Source of the DNA: Saccharopolyspora hirsuta
Lineage (GTDB): Bacteria > Actinomycetota > Actinomycetes > Mycobacteriales > Pseudonocardiaceae
DNA length: 64,000 bases
Assembly: GCF_008630535.1 (NCBI RefSeq)
Contig: NZ_VWPH01000015.1
Span: 124,001-188,000 of the forward strand
Reading direction: 5' to 3'
Shown: piece by piece, positions 9,317 through 17,922 of the stretch
Position numbering within the stretch: position 1 is the stretch's first letter
Layout: every line of letters starts with the position of its first letter
Notes under the pieces: generated by a model
Seen by the model: only the letters and a program-made list of their open reading frames with translations
Databases searched by the model: none
What the model was told of the DNA's origin: nothing
Position numbers and translations under genes: made by a program

Positions 9317-10111
9317 TCAGCTGCGGAGGAAGTACAGGACGGTCATCGTCACCGCCGTGGTCAGGACGATCCCGCGCAAGGCGCGAGCGGGCAACCGGCG
9401 GACGAGACGCGCACCGGCGAAGCCGCCGCCGATCGCGCCGAGCAGCACGGCCAGCACCGGCACCGGATAGCTCCAGACGTCGGAGGCGACGAGGAAGAGC
9501 GCGGCGGCCGTGGCGTAGATGGCGGCGAGCTGCGCGACCCGGGTCGGGTTGCCCTTCGCGGGGTCGAGCCCGAGGCCGACGCTCCAGAAGGCCAGCATGA
9601 GGATCCCGACGGCACCGCCGAAGTAGCCGCCGTACGCGGCGAGCACGAAGTGTCCGATGAGGACGGTCTTGGCGCTCATGTTGACCGGGTGACCGATCGC
9701 CTTCGAGAGCAGCTGCGAGATGCTGCGCCCGAACGCCAGGATCACGGTCGCGAACGCGAGCAACCAGGGCACCGCGACGCGGAAGGACTCCGAGGGCAGC
9801 GCGAGCAGCAGCCCGGCGCCGAGCGCGCTGCCGAGCAGACCGACCGCGGTCAGCGCCGTCCTCGACGTCGTCCCGACCTGGACCAGATCGTTCCGGTACG
9901 CCCACGCGCTGGCGAGCGCGCCGGGCAGCAGCGCCACGGTCGACGACGCGTTCGCGGTGACGGGCGGCAGGCCAGCGGCCACCAGGGCGGGTAGGGCGAC
10001 GAAGGTGCCTCCGCCGCCGACGGCGTTCAACGCCCCCGCCGCGACACCGACCGCCAACAGGGCGATGAACTCCAGCACGCGGTCAGCATCGAATCCGGCC
10101 TCTGCGGCCAC
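9317..10111 (-). CDS. TauE/SafE family anion permease
   Basis: A 264-aa membrane protein with about eight hydrophobic segments and the TauE/SafE features AGALNAVGGGGTFVALPAL near the N-terminus and FGGAVGILMLAF in the second half. Family members export sulfite, sulfoacetate or other small anions. The GTG at 10111 is used; a GTG at 10078 (before LEFIALLAVG) would remove an 11-residue hydrophilic leader and is a reasonable alternative. It ends one base from the convergent nitroreductase gene. Confidence 0.85.
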   Translation of the reverse strand: MAAEAGFDADRVLEFIALLAVGVAAGALNAVGGGGTFVALPALVAAGLPPVTANASSTVALLPGALASAWAYRNDLVQVGTTSRTALTAVGLLGSALGAGLLLALPSESFRVAVPWLLAFATVILAFGRSISQLLSKAIGHPVNMSAKTVLIGHFVLAAYGGYFGGAVGILMLAFWSVGLGLDPAKGNPTRVAQLAAIYATAAALFLVASDVWSYPVPVLAVLLGAIGGGFAGARLVRRLPARALRGIVLTTAVTMTVLYFLRS

Positions 10112-10339
10112 AACGTGACGAGAACCGCAGCACGGCAGGGGAATCGCCCGCGCCGTTCACCGCGCGTCCGCCGGGATGCCTTCCCCGATCAGGCCTGGAG
10201 GGGCTCTCACCTGCGGACATGGGCACGGTCGCGGGGAAGGCATCCCGAGCCGGACGGAGGCCATCCATCGATCTCGGAGATGAATCCCATCGAAAACAAG
10301 CGTTGGACCGCGCAATGAGCCCTGGCCAACACTGAGTTC
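10112..10339. other. Intergenic region with long inverted repeat
   Basis: I see no convincing gene between the TauE start and 10340. Its main content is a long inverted repeat at 10166-10255, described separately. Confidence 0.6.
10166..10255. repeat. Long inverted repeat (16 + 5 bp arms)
   Basis: The arms pair as GTCCG (10166-10170) with CGGAC (10251-10255) and a perfect 16-bp block at 10172-10187 with 10232-10247, around a 44-nt spacer that itself contains CAGGCCTG. It lies upstream of the TauE gene on the minus strand. It could be a leader-RNA structure, a terminator for an upstream transcript or a protein site. Confidence 0.6.
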
Positions 10340-10537
10340 ATGGCGAGTTGTCACACCAGGGCCGAGCGCGGCGTGTTGCGCGCCTTCGCCCTGCGGTTCC
10401 TGGTCATCGGGCTCGTCCTGGTCATCACCGGCGCGACCTCGCTGGGACTGGTCGCGCTCCTGGCGGGCACCGGATTCCTGCTCGCGGCCGACGTCAGTCC
10501 ACGAGGTGCTGGAGCAGGGCGCGGGCAGCCGGGTTGA
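10340..10537 (+). CDS. Possible small membrane protein
   Basis: A 65-codon frame from ATG with a strongly hydrophobic core (FLVIGLVLVITGATSLGLVALLAG, about residues 20-43 in two short segments). The tail overlaps the 3' end of the convergent LysR gene by 44 bp and turns Gly/Arg-rich there, which argues that the true product is shorter or absent. No strong ribosome site. Low confidence. Confidence 0.25.
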   Translation: MASCHTRAERGVLRAFALRFLVIGLVLVITGATSLGLVALLAGTGFLLAADVSPRGAGAGRGQPG

Positions 10538-11357
10538 CCGGTTCCGGCAGCCGACCCGCGAGGTAGATCGACCGGGCCAGGGCCGGTTGCTCGACGCGAG
10601 CGTGCGGGAGCCCGGACCGCTCCGCGATCAGCCGGGGCACGATGCTCACGCCGAGACCGGCCGCCACCAGCTCGATCAGCAGCGGCATGTGGGTGGCCTC
10701 GCACACCGGGTCGCGGCGGATCCCGACCTCGGCGAACCGGCGGGCGACCAGCTCCTGCAGCCCGCTGCCGCTGAAGTCCACGAACGGCTCGTCGTCCAGC
10801 TCCGCCAGGCGGACCCGGCGCCGCCGCGACAGCCGGTGCTCGGGGTGGCAGAGCAGCACCAGCTCCTGGCGCCACTCGGCGAAGCTGACCAGGTCCTCGG
10901 CGAGCGGTCCGTCGAACGCGAGGTAGGCGAGGTCCAGCTCGCCGCTGCCGACCGAAGCCATCAGATCGGGCATGAGCCCTTGGCGCACGCGGATGCGAAC
11001 CCCGGGGTGGTCCCGCCGGAACGCCCCGAGCCGACCGGGCAGGTCGACGTCGGTCAGCGCCTGGATGGTCCCGATGGCCACGTGGCCGCGCGACAGCCCC
11101 GCCACCGCGGACACCTCGCCGCGCGCGGCGATGACGTCGGCCGCGATCCGGTGCGCCATCGGCACCAGCGCCCGCCCCGCCTCGGTCAGCAGCACCCGGC
11201 GGGTGGTGCGCTCGAACAGCTGGGCGCCCAGCTCGGCCTCGAGCTTGCGGATCGACGAGCTCAGCGCCGACTGGACGACGTGCACCTCCCGCGCCGCGCC
11301 GGTGAAGCTGCCGTTGCGCACCACGGCCAGGAAGTGCTCGAGCTGCCGCAGTTCCAC
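10494..11357 (-). CDS. LysR-family transcriptional regulator
   Basis: Typical 287-aa LysR protein: N-terminal MELRQLEHFLAVV, helix-turn-helix (GSFTGAAREVHVVQSALSSS), then a periplasmic-binding-like effector domain with GHVAIGT and GLGVSIVPRL. The GTG at 11357 gives the canonical family N-terminus; a GTG at 11366 adds three residues. It is divergent from a zinc-type dehydrogenase gene 129 bp away, the classical LysR arrangement. Confidence 0.9.
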   Translation of the reverse strand: MELRQLEHFLAVVRNGSFTGAAREVHVVQSALSSSIRKLEAELGAQLFERTTRRVLLTEAGRALVPMAHRIAADVIAARGEVSAVAGLSRGHVAIGTIQALTDVDLPGRLGAFRRDHPGVRIRVRQGLMPDLMASVGSGELDLAYLAFDGPLAEDLVSFAEWRQELVLLCHPEHRLSRRRRVRLAELDDEPFVDFSGSGLQELVARRFAEVGIRRDPVCEATHMPLLIELVAAGLGVSIVPRLIAERSGLPHARVEQPALARSIYLAGRLPEPVNPAARALLQHLVD

Positions 11358-11486
11358 CCGCAGCACGATACCCGCCGACCACCCGGAGAAGACCCGTTGA
11401 CAGCAGGGCCTGGTTGGCAGTGCCATCGAGTGCGGGCGAGCGAACTCGGGCCGGTTCCTGCTCGACGTCGCGAGAGGGGGCTCGTG

Positions 11487-12533
11487 GTGAAGGCTGCCAC
11501 CGTGGTGCCCGGCCGACCGGAGCTGTCGGCGGTCACCGAGCTGCCCGATCCCGTTCCGCAGCCGGGCGAACTGCTCGTGCGGGGGCTGCTGGCGGGGTAC
11601 TGCCGCATCGATCGCGACGTCGCCGAACGGGGGCGCGGCGTCCTGCCGCCGGGGCGGGACCGCATGGTCCTCTTCCACGAATCCGTCGGCCAAGTGCTCC
11701 ACGCCCCGGCTATCAGCGGGTTCCACGACGGTGACCACGTGGTCGGTGTCGTCCGGCGTCCCGATCCGCAGCCGTGCGAGGCCTGCGCCGCCGGGCAGTG
11801 GGACTTCTGCCTCAACGGCCGGTACACCGAGTGCGGCATCCGGGGGCTGGACGGCTTCGGCGCGCAGCAGTGGACCGTCGAGCCGCGGTTCGCGATCCGG
11901 GTCGGTCCCGCGCTCGGTGCGCTGGGGGTGCTGACCGAGCCCGCGTCGGTGGTGGCCAAGGCCTGGGAGCAGGTCGACATGATCGGTCGGCGCGCCTACT
12001 TCGCCCCGCACCGCGCGCTGGTGACCCGGGCCGGTCCGATCGGCCTGCTCGGCGCGCTGCTGGGCGTCCAGCGCGGCTTGGAGGTGCACGTGCTCGACGA
12101 GGTCGTCGAGGGGCCGAGGCCCGATCTGGTCCGCGCGCTGGGCGCCACCTACCACACCTCGCTGGACGATCTGCGCTGCGAGCCGGACATCGTGATCGAG
12201 ACGACCGGATCCGGCAGGCTGGTGTTCGAGGTCCTGCAGCACACCGCGCGCAACGCCATCACGGTGCTGACCGGCCTCGCGGGCCACCACCGCACCCAGC
12301 CGTTCCCCGCCGGTCCGGTGATCGACGACGAGCTGATGCTCGACAACGACGTCATCGTTAGCAGCGTGAACGCCAACCTGCGCCACTACGACCAGGCGGT
12401 GCGGGCGCTGGCCGCCGCCGACCGCGGCTGGCTGGAATCCCTGATCGGCCGCCGGGTCCCGCTGCGCGACTGGACCGAGGTCTTCGACACCGGACCGGAC
12501 GAGGTGAAGGCCGTCGTGGACCTCCAGGACTGA
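11487..12533 (+). CDS. Zinc-type alcohol dehydrogenase, glucose-dehydrogenase-like
   Basis: A 348-aa medium-chain dehydrogenase resembling the glucose 1-dehydrogenase branch. A cysteine cluster (CEACAAGQWDFC, about residues 93-104) fits the structural zinc loop and YCRID (about 36) the catalytic-zinc region; GVLTEPASVVAKA is a conserved glucose-dehydrogenase-type motif. The nucleotide domain follows (VTRAGPIGLLGALLG). GAGAGGGGG at 11472-11480 favours the GTG at 11487, with an alternative GTG one codon earlier. Likely oxidises a sugar or polyol under control of the divergent LysR; substrate unknown. Confidence 0.83.
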   Translation: MKAATVVPGRPELSAVTELPDPVPQPGELLVRGLLAGYCRIDRDVAERGRGVLPPGRDRMVLFHESVGQVLHAPAISGFHDGDHVVGVVRRPDPQPCEACAAGQWDFCLNGRYTECGIRGLDGFGAQQWTVEPRFAIRVGPALGALGVLTEPASVVAKAWEQVDMIGRRAYFAPHRALVTRAGPIGLLGALLGVQRGLEVHVLDEVVEGPRPDLVRALGATYHTSLDDLRCEPDIVIETTGSGRLVFEVLQHTARNAITVLTGLAGHHRTQPFPAGPVIDDELMLDNDVIVSSVNANLRHYDQAVRALAAADRGWLESLIGRRVPLRDWTEVFDTGPDEVKAVVDLQD

Positions 12534-12551
12534 CCGGCGTCCTCCGAGCAG

Positions 12552-12619
12552 ATTGGTTGACCAATGTCTTGACAGCTGCGGTTTCAGGTCCTTACGGTTC
12601 CTGCATTAGTCGGACCAAT
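12552..12619. promoter_or_regulatory. Promoter with twin GntR operators
   Basis: A perfect palindrome ATTGGT-TG-ACCAAT lies at 12552-12565 and a near copy, ATTAGT-CGG-ACCAAT, at 12605-12619; centres are about 53 bp (five turns) apart. A -35 TTGACA at 12569-12574 and a possible -10 TACGGT at 12593-12598 lie between them. TGGT-N-ACCA is the usual form for FadR-type GntR proteins, so autoregulation by the next gene is likely. Confidence 0.75.
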
Positions 12620-12649
12620 CTGGGTCGCGGCTGGTGAGGAGGCAGTGGG

Positions 12650-13348
12650 ATGGGCGTCGACCTGTCGTTTCTCGTGCAGCGGCTCGCCGAGCAGGCGACG
12701 CCGGAGGCCGCGACCGGCCGGTTGCGCCTGCCCACCGAGCGGGAGCTGGTGGCCGCGCTCGACATCAGCCGCGGCGCGCTGCGCGAGGAGCTCGCCACGC
12801 TGGAGCTGCTCGGGTTCGTGGAGCGGACCCAGGGGCGCGGGTCCTACCTGCGGGTCCCGGACGCCACCTTCATCCGGCTGTACTTCGACCTGTCCCGCCA
12901 GCTCGGCCAGCTCGGCACCGGCGAGTTCCGGTCGGCGCGCGAGATGATCGAGCTCTCGGTGGCCGAGTCGGCCGCCCGGCTGGCCACCGCCGACGACGTG
13001 GACGAGCTCCGGCGGCTGGTCGACGAGATGGTGCAGGCCAGCTCGGCGGGTGACGACGCCCGCGCGCTGGAAGCCGACCTGGAGTTCCACCGCAAGCTGT
13101 TCCTGATCGTGGACAACCCGATCTTCGGGATCCTGCAGGACGGGCTGAGCCACGCCCTGCGCACCGAGGTCGTCGAACGGCGGCGCCTCGCGGTGGAGCG
13201 GCTGCCGGTCGAACCCGGCCAGACCCGGGTCGTCGACACCGTCCACTACGGAATCGTCGAGGCGGTCGCCGAGCGCGACGCCGAAGGCGCCCGCCTCGCC
13301 ATGCGCCGCCACTTCGAGGTCTGGTCGTCGCTGGCCGCCAAGTCCTGA
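12650..13348 (+). CDS. GntR-family regulator, FadR/FCD type
   Basis: A 232-aa protein with an N-terminal winged helix (LRLPTERELVAALDISRGALREELATLELLG) and a C-terminal FCD ligand domain: SAREMIELSVAESAARLAT, LEFHRKLFLIVDNPIF, and HYGIVEAVAERDAEGARLAMRRHF, where the conserved metal-ligand Asp/His pattern is visible. It heads a plus-strand cluster of an oxidoreductase, MHS transporter and split transketolase. FCD proteins usually sense organic or sugar acids, which fits. Confidence 0.9.
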   Translation: MGVDLSFLVQRLAEQATPEAATGRLRLPTERELVAALDISRGALREELATLELLGFVERTQGRGSYLRVPDATFIRLYFDLSRQLGQLGTGEFRSAREMIELSVAESAARLATADDVDELRRLVDEMVQASSAGDDARALEADLEFHRKLFLIVDNPIFGILQDGLSHALRTEVVERRRLAVERLPVEPGQTRVVDTVHYGIVEAVAERDAEGARLAMRRHFEVWSSLAAKS

Positions 13349-13423
13349 TCCAGCCCCCGGTACCAGCTCGGCCGAAATCCGGCCGGGCGCGATCCGTGCT
13401 GCCCGCACGCATGGAGGACAACG

Positions 13424-14287
13424 ATGTCTGCCCCTTCCCTCGCCTTCGTCGGCGTCGGCGCGATCGGCCTGCCGATGGCGCAGCGCCTCGTCGCCGCTGG
13501 CTACCCGACGACGGGTGTCGATGCGCTTCCGTCCGCAGTGGAGCGCGCGACCGCGGCCGGAGTGCCCGCGGTCGCGAAACTCGCTGACGTGCCGGGCGTT
13601 TCGGTCGTCGCGGTCATGGTCGCCACGCCCGAACAGCTCGAAGAGCTCGTCACCAGCGCGCTCGCCGGGTCGGTGACCGGCCAGCGCTGGATCGTGATGA
13701 GCACCGTCGGCCCCGACGCGGTGCGCGAGCAGGGCGCGCGGCTGGTCGAGGCCGGTGCGATCGTCGTGGACTCGCCCGTGACCGGGGGCGTGGCGCGCGC
13801 CCGCACCGGTGAGCTGACCCTGTTCACCTCCGGTGCGAGCGCCGACATCTCGGCGGTGCGCGATGTTCTCGAGTGCTTCGGCACGGTCCGGGAGGTCGGC
13901 GAGGGTCTGGGGGAGGGGCAGGCGATCAAGGTCGTCAACCAGCACCTGTGCTCGGTGCACATCGTGGCCGCCGCGGAAGCGCTCGCGCTCGCCGACCGCC
14001 TCGGTCTCGACCGGGCTTCGGTGCTCTCGATGGTCGAGCAGGGCGCCGCCGCCTCCTGGATGCTCTCCGACCGCGGCCCGCGCATGCTCCGGGGCACCGA
14101 CGTCGAGGTCACCAGCACGATCGGCATCTTCGTCAAGGACTCCGGGCTGGTCGCCGAGGCCGCCGCCCGGGTCGGGGCGGACACCCCGCTGCTCGACGTC
14201 GCGCGCGACCGGTACCGGCGCGCCGCGGATTCCGGACTCATCATGCGGGACGACTCCCGGGTGATCGAGACCTACCCGTCCCGCTGA
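13424..14287 (+). CDS. 3-hydroxyisobutyrate-dehydrogenase-family oxidoreductase
   Basis: A 287-aa beta-hydroxyacid dehydrogenase. FVGVGAIGLPMAQRLVAAGY is the N-terminal dinucleotide motif; DSPVTGGVARARTGELTLF (about 124-142) is the substrate loop; IKVVNQHL carries the catalytic Lys (about 169). Family members oxidise 3-hydroxyisobutyrate, tartronate semialdehyde, L-threonate or similar acids. A ribosome site (ATGGAGGACAACG) precedes the ATG. In this cluster a sugar-acid substrate such as a threonate-like compound is plausible but not shown. Confidence 0.87.
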   Translation: MSAPSLAFVGVGAIGLPMAQRLVAAGYPTTGVDALPSAVERATAAGVPAVAKLADVPGVSVVAVMVATPEQLEELVTSALAGSVTGQRWIVMSTVGPDAVREQGARLVEAGAIVVDSPVTGGVARARTGELTLFTSGASADISAVRDVLECFGTVREVGEGLGEGQAIKVVNQHLCSVHIVAAAEALALADRLGLDRASVLSMVEQGAAASWMLSDRGPRMLRGTDVEVTSTIGIFVKDSGLVAEAAARVGADTPLLDVARDRYRRAADSGLIMRDDSRVIETYPSR

Positions 14288-14316
14288 CCGGTTCCCCCGA
14301 CCTCAGGAGTGCTGCC

Positions 14317-15627
14317 ATGTCCGGTTCGACCCGGGACAACCCCGCGAAGGTCTCCTTCGCGTCGATGATCGGCACCGCCGTGGAGAGCTACGACTTCTTC
14401 ATCTACGGCACCGCTTCCGCCGCCTACTTCGGCACCGCCTTCTTCCACTCCGACAACGCCATCGTCGGCGTCCTGGCCTCGTTCGCCACGCTCGCCGTCG
14501 GATTCCTGTTCCGCCCGCTCGGCGGATACCTCGCCGGTCACTACGGCGACCGGCTGGGCCGCAAGCGGGTCCTGATGTGGTCGCTGACCGTGATGGGCGT
14601 GGCCACCGTGCTCGTCGGCGTGCTGCCGACCTACGCGCAGGTGGGGGTCCTGGCCCCGCTGCTGCTGATCCTGCTGCGCATCGTGCAGGGCATCGGGTTC
14701 GGCGCGGAGTGGAGCGGCGCGGTCCTGATGGCCGTCGAGCACGCGCCGGAGCGCAAGCGCGGTTTCTTCGGCGCAGTGCCGCAGATCGGCATCCCGGCCG
14801 GTCTGCTGCTGGCCAACGGAGCTTTCCTGCTGTCCGAAGCGCTGTTCACCGGGGACTGGGTGTGGCGGGCGCCGTTCCTGGCCTCCGTGGTCATGGTGGC
14901 CGCCGGGATGTACATCCGGAACCGGGTGGGCGAGTCGCCGGAGTTCGCGAAGGTCAAGTCCGCGGGCGCCATCCGCAGGACCCCGGCCCTGGACGTGCTG
15001 CGGCGCGACTGGCGGGTCGTGGTCCGGATCATGGCGCTGCGCCTGGCCGAGACCGGCGGGTACTACGTGACGACCAGCTTCATGCTGTCCTACGTCGTGC
15101 TGGCCTCGCTCACCGACAAGCAGAACGTGCTGCTGGGCACCATCGTCGGCTCGGCGCTGGGGCTGGTCAGCCACCTCGCGTTCGGCGCGCTGTCGGACCG
15201 GATCGGCCGCAAACCGGTGTTCCTGATCGGCTCGATCTTCACCATCGCCTTCGGCTTCCCGATGTTCTTCCTGGTCAACACCGGGGCCGGGATCGCGACC
15301 GTGGTCGCCGTCGCGCTCGGGCTGCTGTTCAGCCACGACCCGATCTTCGCGGTCGAGGCGTCGTGGTTCGCCGAGCAGTTCCCCAGCGAGGTCCGCTCGT
15401 CCGGCATCTCGCTCGGCTACAACGGCGCCTCGGTCATCGCGGGCCTGCTGCCGTTCCTGGCCACCGCGCTCTTCGGCGTCATGGGCTGGGTCGGCCCGGC
15501 CCTGCTGTTCGTGGCGCTCGGGGCGATCTCCACCTTCGCCGCCCGGTTCTGCGCGGAAACCGCGCCCGCGCGAACCGGTTCGACCGCAGCGCGGGCCACC
15601 GACGTCTCCGCGGTGCGGAACCGCTGA
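14317..15627 (+). CDS. MHS-type MFS metabolite:proton symporter
   Basis: A 436-aa carrier. The N-terminus (ASMIGTAVESYDFFIYGTASA) and the GHYGDRLGRKRVL loop are typical of the metabolite:H+ symporter family (ShiA/KgtP-like), which moves organic acids. CCTCAGGAGTG precedes the ATG. It lies 29 bp after the dehydrogenase and 19 bp before the transketolase genes, so it probably imports the pathway substrate. Confidence 0.88.
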   Translation: MSGSTRDNPAKVSFASMIGTAVESYDFFIYGTASAAYFGTAFFHSDNAIVGVLASFATLAVGFLFRPLGGYLAGHYGDRLGRKRVLMWSLTVMGVATVLVGVLPTYAQVGVLAPLLLILLRIVQGIGFGAEWSGAVLMAVEHAPERKRGFFGAVPQIGIPAGLLLANGAFLLSEALFTGDWVWRAPFLASVVMVAAGMYIRNRVGESPEFAKVKSAGAIRRTPALDVLRRDWRVVVRIMALRLAETGGYYVTTSFMLSYVVLASLTDKQNVLLGTIVGSALGLVSHLAFGALSDRIGRKPVFLIGSIFTIAFGFPMFFLVNTGAGIATVVAVALGLLFSHDPIFAVEASWFAEQFPSEVRSSGISLGYNGASVIAGLLPFLATALFGVMGWVGPALLFVALGAISTFAARFCAETAPARTGSTAARATDVSAVRNR

Positions 15628-15646
15628 GGAAGGAGAACAACGCACG

Positions 15647-16510
15647 ATGACCGCTGTCGATCAGCGCCCGCGCGCTGAGGTGGTGCGGGAAGCCGCCCAC
15701 CGGATGCGCCACCACATCCTGAACATGGGCGAGGTCCAGGGGCAGGGCTACGTCGGCCAGGCGCTCGGGGTGGCGGACGTGCTCGCCGCGACCTACGTCG
15801 ACCAGCTGCGCTTCCGCGCCGACGACCCGGACTGGGCCGAGCGCGACCGGTTCCTGCTCTCCACCGGGCACTACGCCATCGCCCTCTACGCCGCGCTGGC
15901 CGAGGTCGGGACCGTTCCGGTGGAGGAGCTGGAGACCTACGGCTCGGACGGCTCGCGGCTGCCCATGTCGGGCATGGCCTCCTACACGCCGGGGATGGAG
16001 ATCTCCGGGGGTTCGCTGGGCCACGGGCTGACCGTGGCGGTGGGCATGGCGCTGGGCCTGCGGTTGCGGGGTTCGCAGGCCCGGGTCGTCAACTTCCTCT
16101 CCGACGGCGAGCTCGACGAGGGCTCGACGTGGGAGGCCGCGATGGGCGCCGCGCACCACCGGCTGGGGCGGCTCACCGCGCTGGTCGACATGAACGCGCT
16201 GCAGGCCGACGGAAGGACCGAGTCCGTGCTGAGCATCGAACCGGCCGAGGAGAAGTGGGCCGCCGCGGGCTGGTTCACCCAGCGGGTCGACGGCAACGAC
16301 GTGGACGCCCTGCTGGCGGCGTTCGACGCGATCGCCGAGCGGTCCGCCGACACCGGCCAGCCCTCGGTGATCCTCTGCGACACCCGGATCGGCCGGGGCG
16401 TACCGCTGCTGGAGGCCCGGGAGAAGGCGCACTTCATGCGCATCGACGCCGACGAGTGGGAGCTGTGCCGCCAGCAGCTGTCCGCCGGACACGAGGGAGG
16501 GGCCAAGTGA
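15647..16510 (+). CDS. Transketolase, N-terminal subunit
   Basis: A 287-aa thiamine-diphosphate domain. HYAIALYAALAEVG and SGGSLGHGL are transketolase N-half motifs, and SDGELDEGSTWEAAMGA with VDMNALQADG forms the TPP/metal motif (GD/E...N). It is encoded separately from the pyrimidine-binding half, with a GTGA stop/start overlap, so the two make an alpha2beta2 enzyme. AAGGAGAAC precedes the ATG. A split transketolase in a catabolic cluster usually acts on a branched or short sugar phosphate, or a sugar-acid derivative, rather than in the pentose phosphate pathway. Confidence 0.9.
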   Translation: MTAVDQRPRAEVVREAAHRMRHHILNMGEVQGQGYVGQALGVADVLAATYVDQLRFRADDPDWAERDRFLLSTGHYAIALYAALAEVGTVPVEELETYGSDGSRLPMSGMASYTPGMEISGGSLGHGLTVAVGMALGLRLRGSQARVVNFLSDGELDEGSTWEAAMGAAHHRLGRLTALVDMNALQADGRTESVLSIEPAEEKWAAAGWFTQRVDGNDVDALLAAFDAIAERSADTGQPSVILCDTRIGRGVPLLEAREKAHFMRIDADEWELCRQQLSAGHEGGAK

Positions 16511-17502
16511 CGACCACCAAGCCGAAGCGACTCACCACCTCGGCGATGATCGCCTCGTTCGCCGACCCCGGGCAGCGGACCACGAGCGCGCCGTTCGGCC
16601 ACGCCCTCGCCGCGCTCGCCGAGTCCGACCAGCGCGTCGTCGGGCTCACCGCGGACCTCGGCAAGTACACCGACATGCACGTCTTCGCCGAGGAGCACCC
16701 CGACCGGTTCTTCCAGATGGGCATGGCCGAGCAGCTGCTGTTCGGCGCGGCGGCGGGGATGGCCGAGGTCGGCCTGGTGCCCTTCGCCTCCACCTACAGC
16801 GTGTTCGCCGCCCGCCGGGCCTACGACTTCCTGTGCCTCGACATCGCCGAACCCGGCCTCAACGTCAACATCGTCGGCGGCCTGCCCGGCCTCACCACGG
16901 GCTACGGGCCGAGCCACCAGGCCACCGAGGACATCGCGATCTTCCGCGGCATGCCGAACCTGACGATCGTCGACCCGTGCGACTCGGTGGACATCGAGCA
17001 GGCGGTCCCGCAGCTGGCGGCCAGCGACGGCCCGACCTACCTGCGCCTGCTGCGCGGCAAGGTGCCGACGGTCCTCGACGAGTACGACTACACCTTCCGC
17101 CTCGGCGAGGCGGCGGTCCTGCGCGGCGGCCGGGACGTCGTGCTCATCTCCAGCGGTCTCATGACGATGCGGGCCCTGCAGGCGGCCGAGGAGCTGACCG
17201 CCCACAACGTCGACGCCGCCGTGGTCCACACCCCGACGATCAAGCCGTTCGACGCCAAGACCGTCCTGGCCGAGGTCGACACCGACCGCCTGGCGGTGAC
17301 GCTGGAGAACCACACCGTGGTCGGCGGCCTCTTCGAGACGGTGGCCTCGGCGGCGGTCCGCGCCGGGCTGTCCCGCCGGGTGGTGCCGATCGGCCTGCCG
17401 GACGAGTTCCTCGCCGCCGGAGCCCTGCCGACCCTGCACGACCGCTACGGCCTGTCCCGCGACAAGGTCGTGCAGACCGTCCTAGCCGAACTGTCGAGCT
17501 GA
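16507..17502 (+). CDS. Transketolase, C-terminal subunit
   Basis: A 331-aa protein with the Pyr domain and the transketolase C-terminal domain. GLTADLGKYTDMHVF and FFQMGMAEQLLFGAAAGMAEVG contain the conserved Glu that activates thiamine diphosphate (in MGMAEQ). GYGPSHQATEDIAIFRGMPNL is the second signature. The last 120 residues form the regulatory fold (VLISSGLMTMRALQAAEEL). The GTG overlaps the stop of the N-terminal subunit. A strong hairpin follows. Confidence 0.9.
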   Translation: MTTTKPKRLTTSAMIASFADPGQRTTSAPFGHALAALAESDQRVVGLTADLGKYTDMHVFAEEHPDRFFQMGMAEQLLFGAAAGMAEVGLVPFASTYSVFAARRAYDFLCLDIAEPGLNVNIVGGLPGLTTGYGPSHQATEDIAIFRGMPNLTIVDPCDSVDIEQAVPQLAASDGPTYLRLLRGKVPTVLDEYDYTFRLGEAAVLRGGRDVVLISSGLMTMRALQAAEELTAHNVDAAVVHTPTIKPFDAKTVLAEVDTDRLAVTLENHTVVGGLFETVASAAVRAGLSRRVVPIGLPDEFLAAGALPTLHDRYGLSRDKVVQTVLAELSS

Positions 17503-17507
17503 GAACC

Positions 17508-17547
17508 GTGAGCGTTTTCTGGTGCCATAGCGCCAGAAAACGCTCAC
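17508..17547. terminator. Strong bidirectional terminator hairpin
   Basis: A perfect 15-bp stem (GTGAGCGTTTTCTGG at 17508-17522 with its complement at 17533-17547) extends by three more pairs, one a G-T, to an 18-bp stem with tetraloop CATA. It lies between the transketolase stop and the convergent ArsR stop. The internal TTTT/AAAA may help release on both strands. Confidence 0.85.
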
Positions 17548-17560
17548 GAGCCGTTCGTGC

Positions 17561-17905
17561 TCAGCGCGACCAGCTGGCGATCGCCTCGCGGCCCTGGGGG
17601 ATGGCGAGGTCGAGGAGCCCGGGGAAGCGCGCGTCGAGATCGGCGCGGCGGAGCCGGTTGAGCCGCCGGGTCCCCTCGTCGCGTTGGTGGATCACACCCG
17701 CTTCGCGCAGGACCTTGAAGTGCCCGCTCTGCGTGGACTTGCTGACCGGCAGCTCGAAGGTCGCGCAGGCGAGTTCGCCGTCGGCATCGGCCAGGCGCGC
17801 GACGATGGCCAGCCGCACCGGGTCGCTCAGCGCGTTGGCCACGGCGGTGAACGCCAGTTCCTCCCTGGCGGGGTGCACGAGCTCGGTCGCGGTTCGGCTT
17901 GCCAT
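17561..17905 (-). CDS. ArsR-family winged-helix repressor
   Basis: A 114-aa ArsR protein: FTAVANALSDPVRLAIVARLAD, then ELPVSKSTQSGHFKVLREAGVIHQRDEGTRR, the recognition helix and wing. There is no CVC metal box; the single Cys (LACATF) makes metal sensing unlikely, so it is probably a small-molecule or redox sensor. The ATG at 17905 is chosen because both operator palindromes then lie outside the gene. Divergent from an MFS drug/metabolite carrier. Confidence 0.88.
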   Translation of the reverse strand: MASRTATELVHPAREELAFTAVANALSDPVRLAIVARLADADGELACATFELPVSKSTQSGHFKVLREAGVIHQRDEGTRRLNRLRRADLDARFPGLLDLAIPQGREAIASWSR

Positions 17906-17922
17906 GACCCCCACCCTACCAA

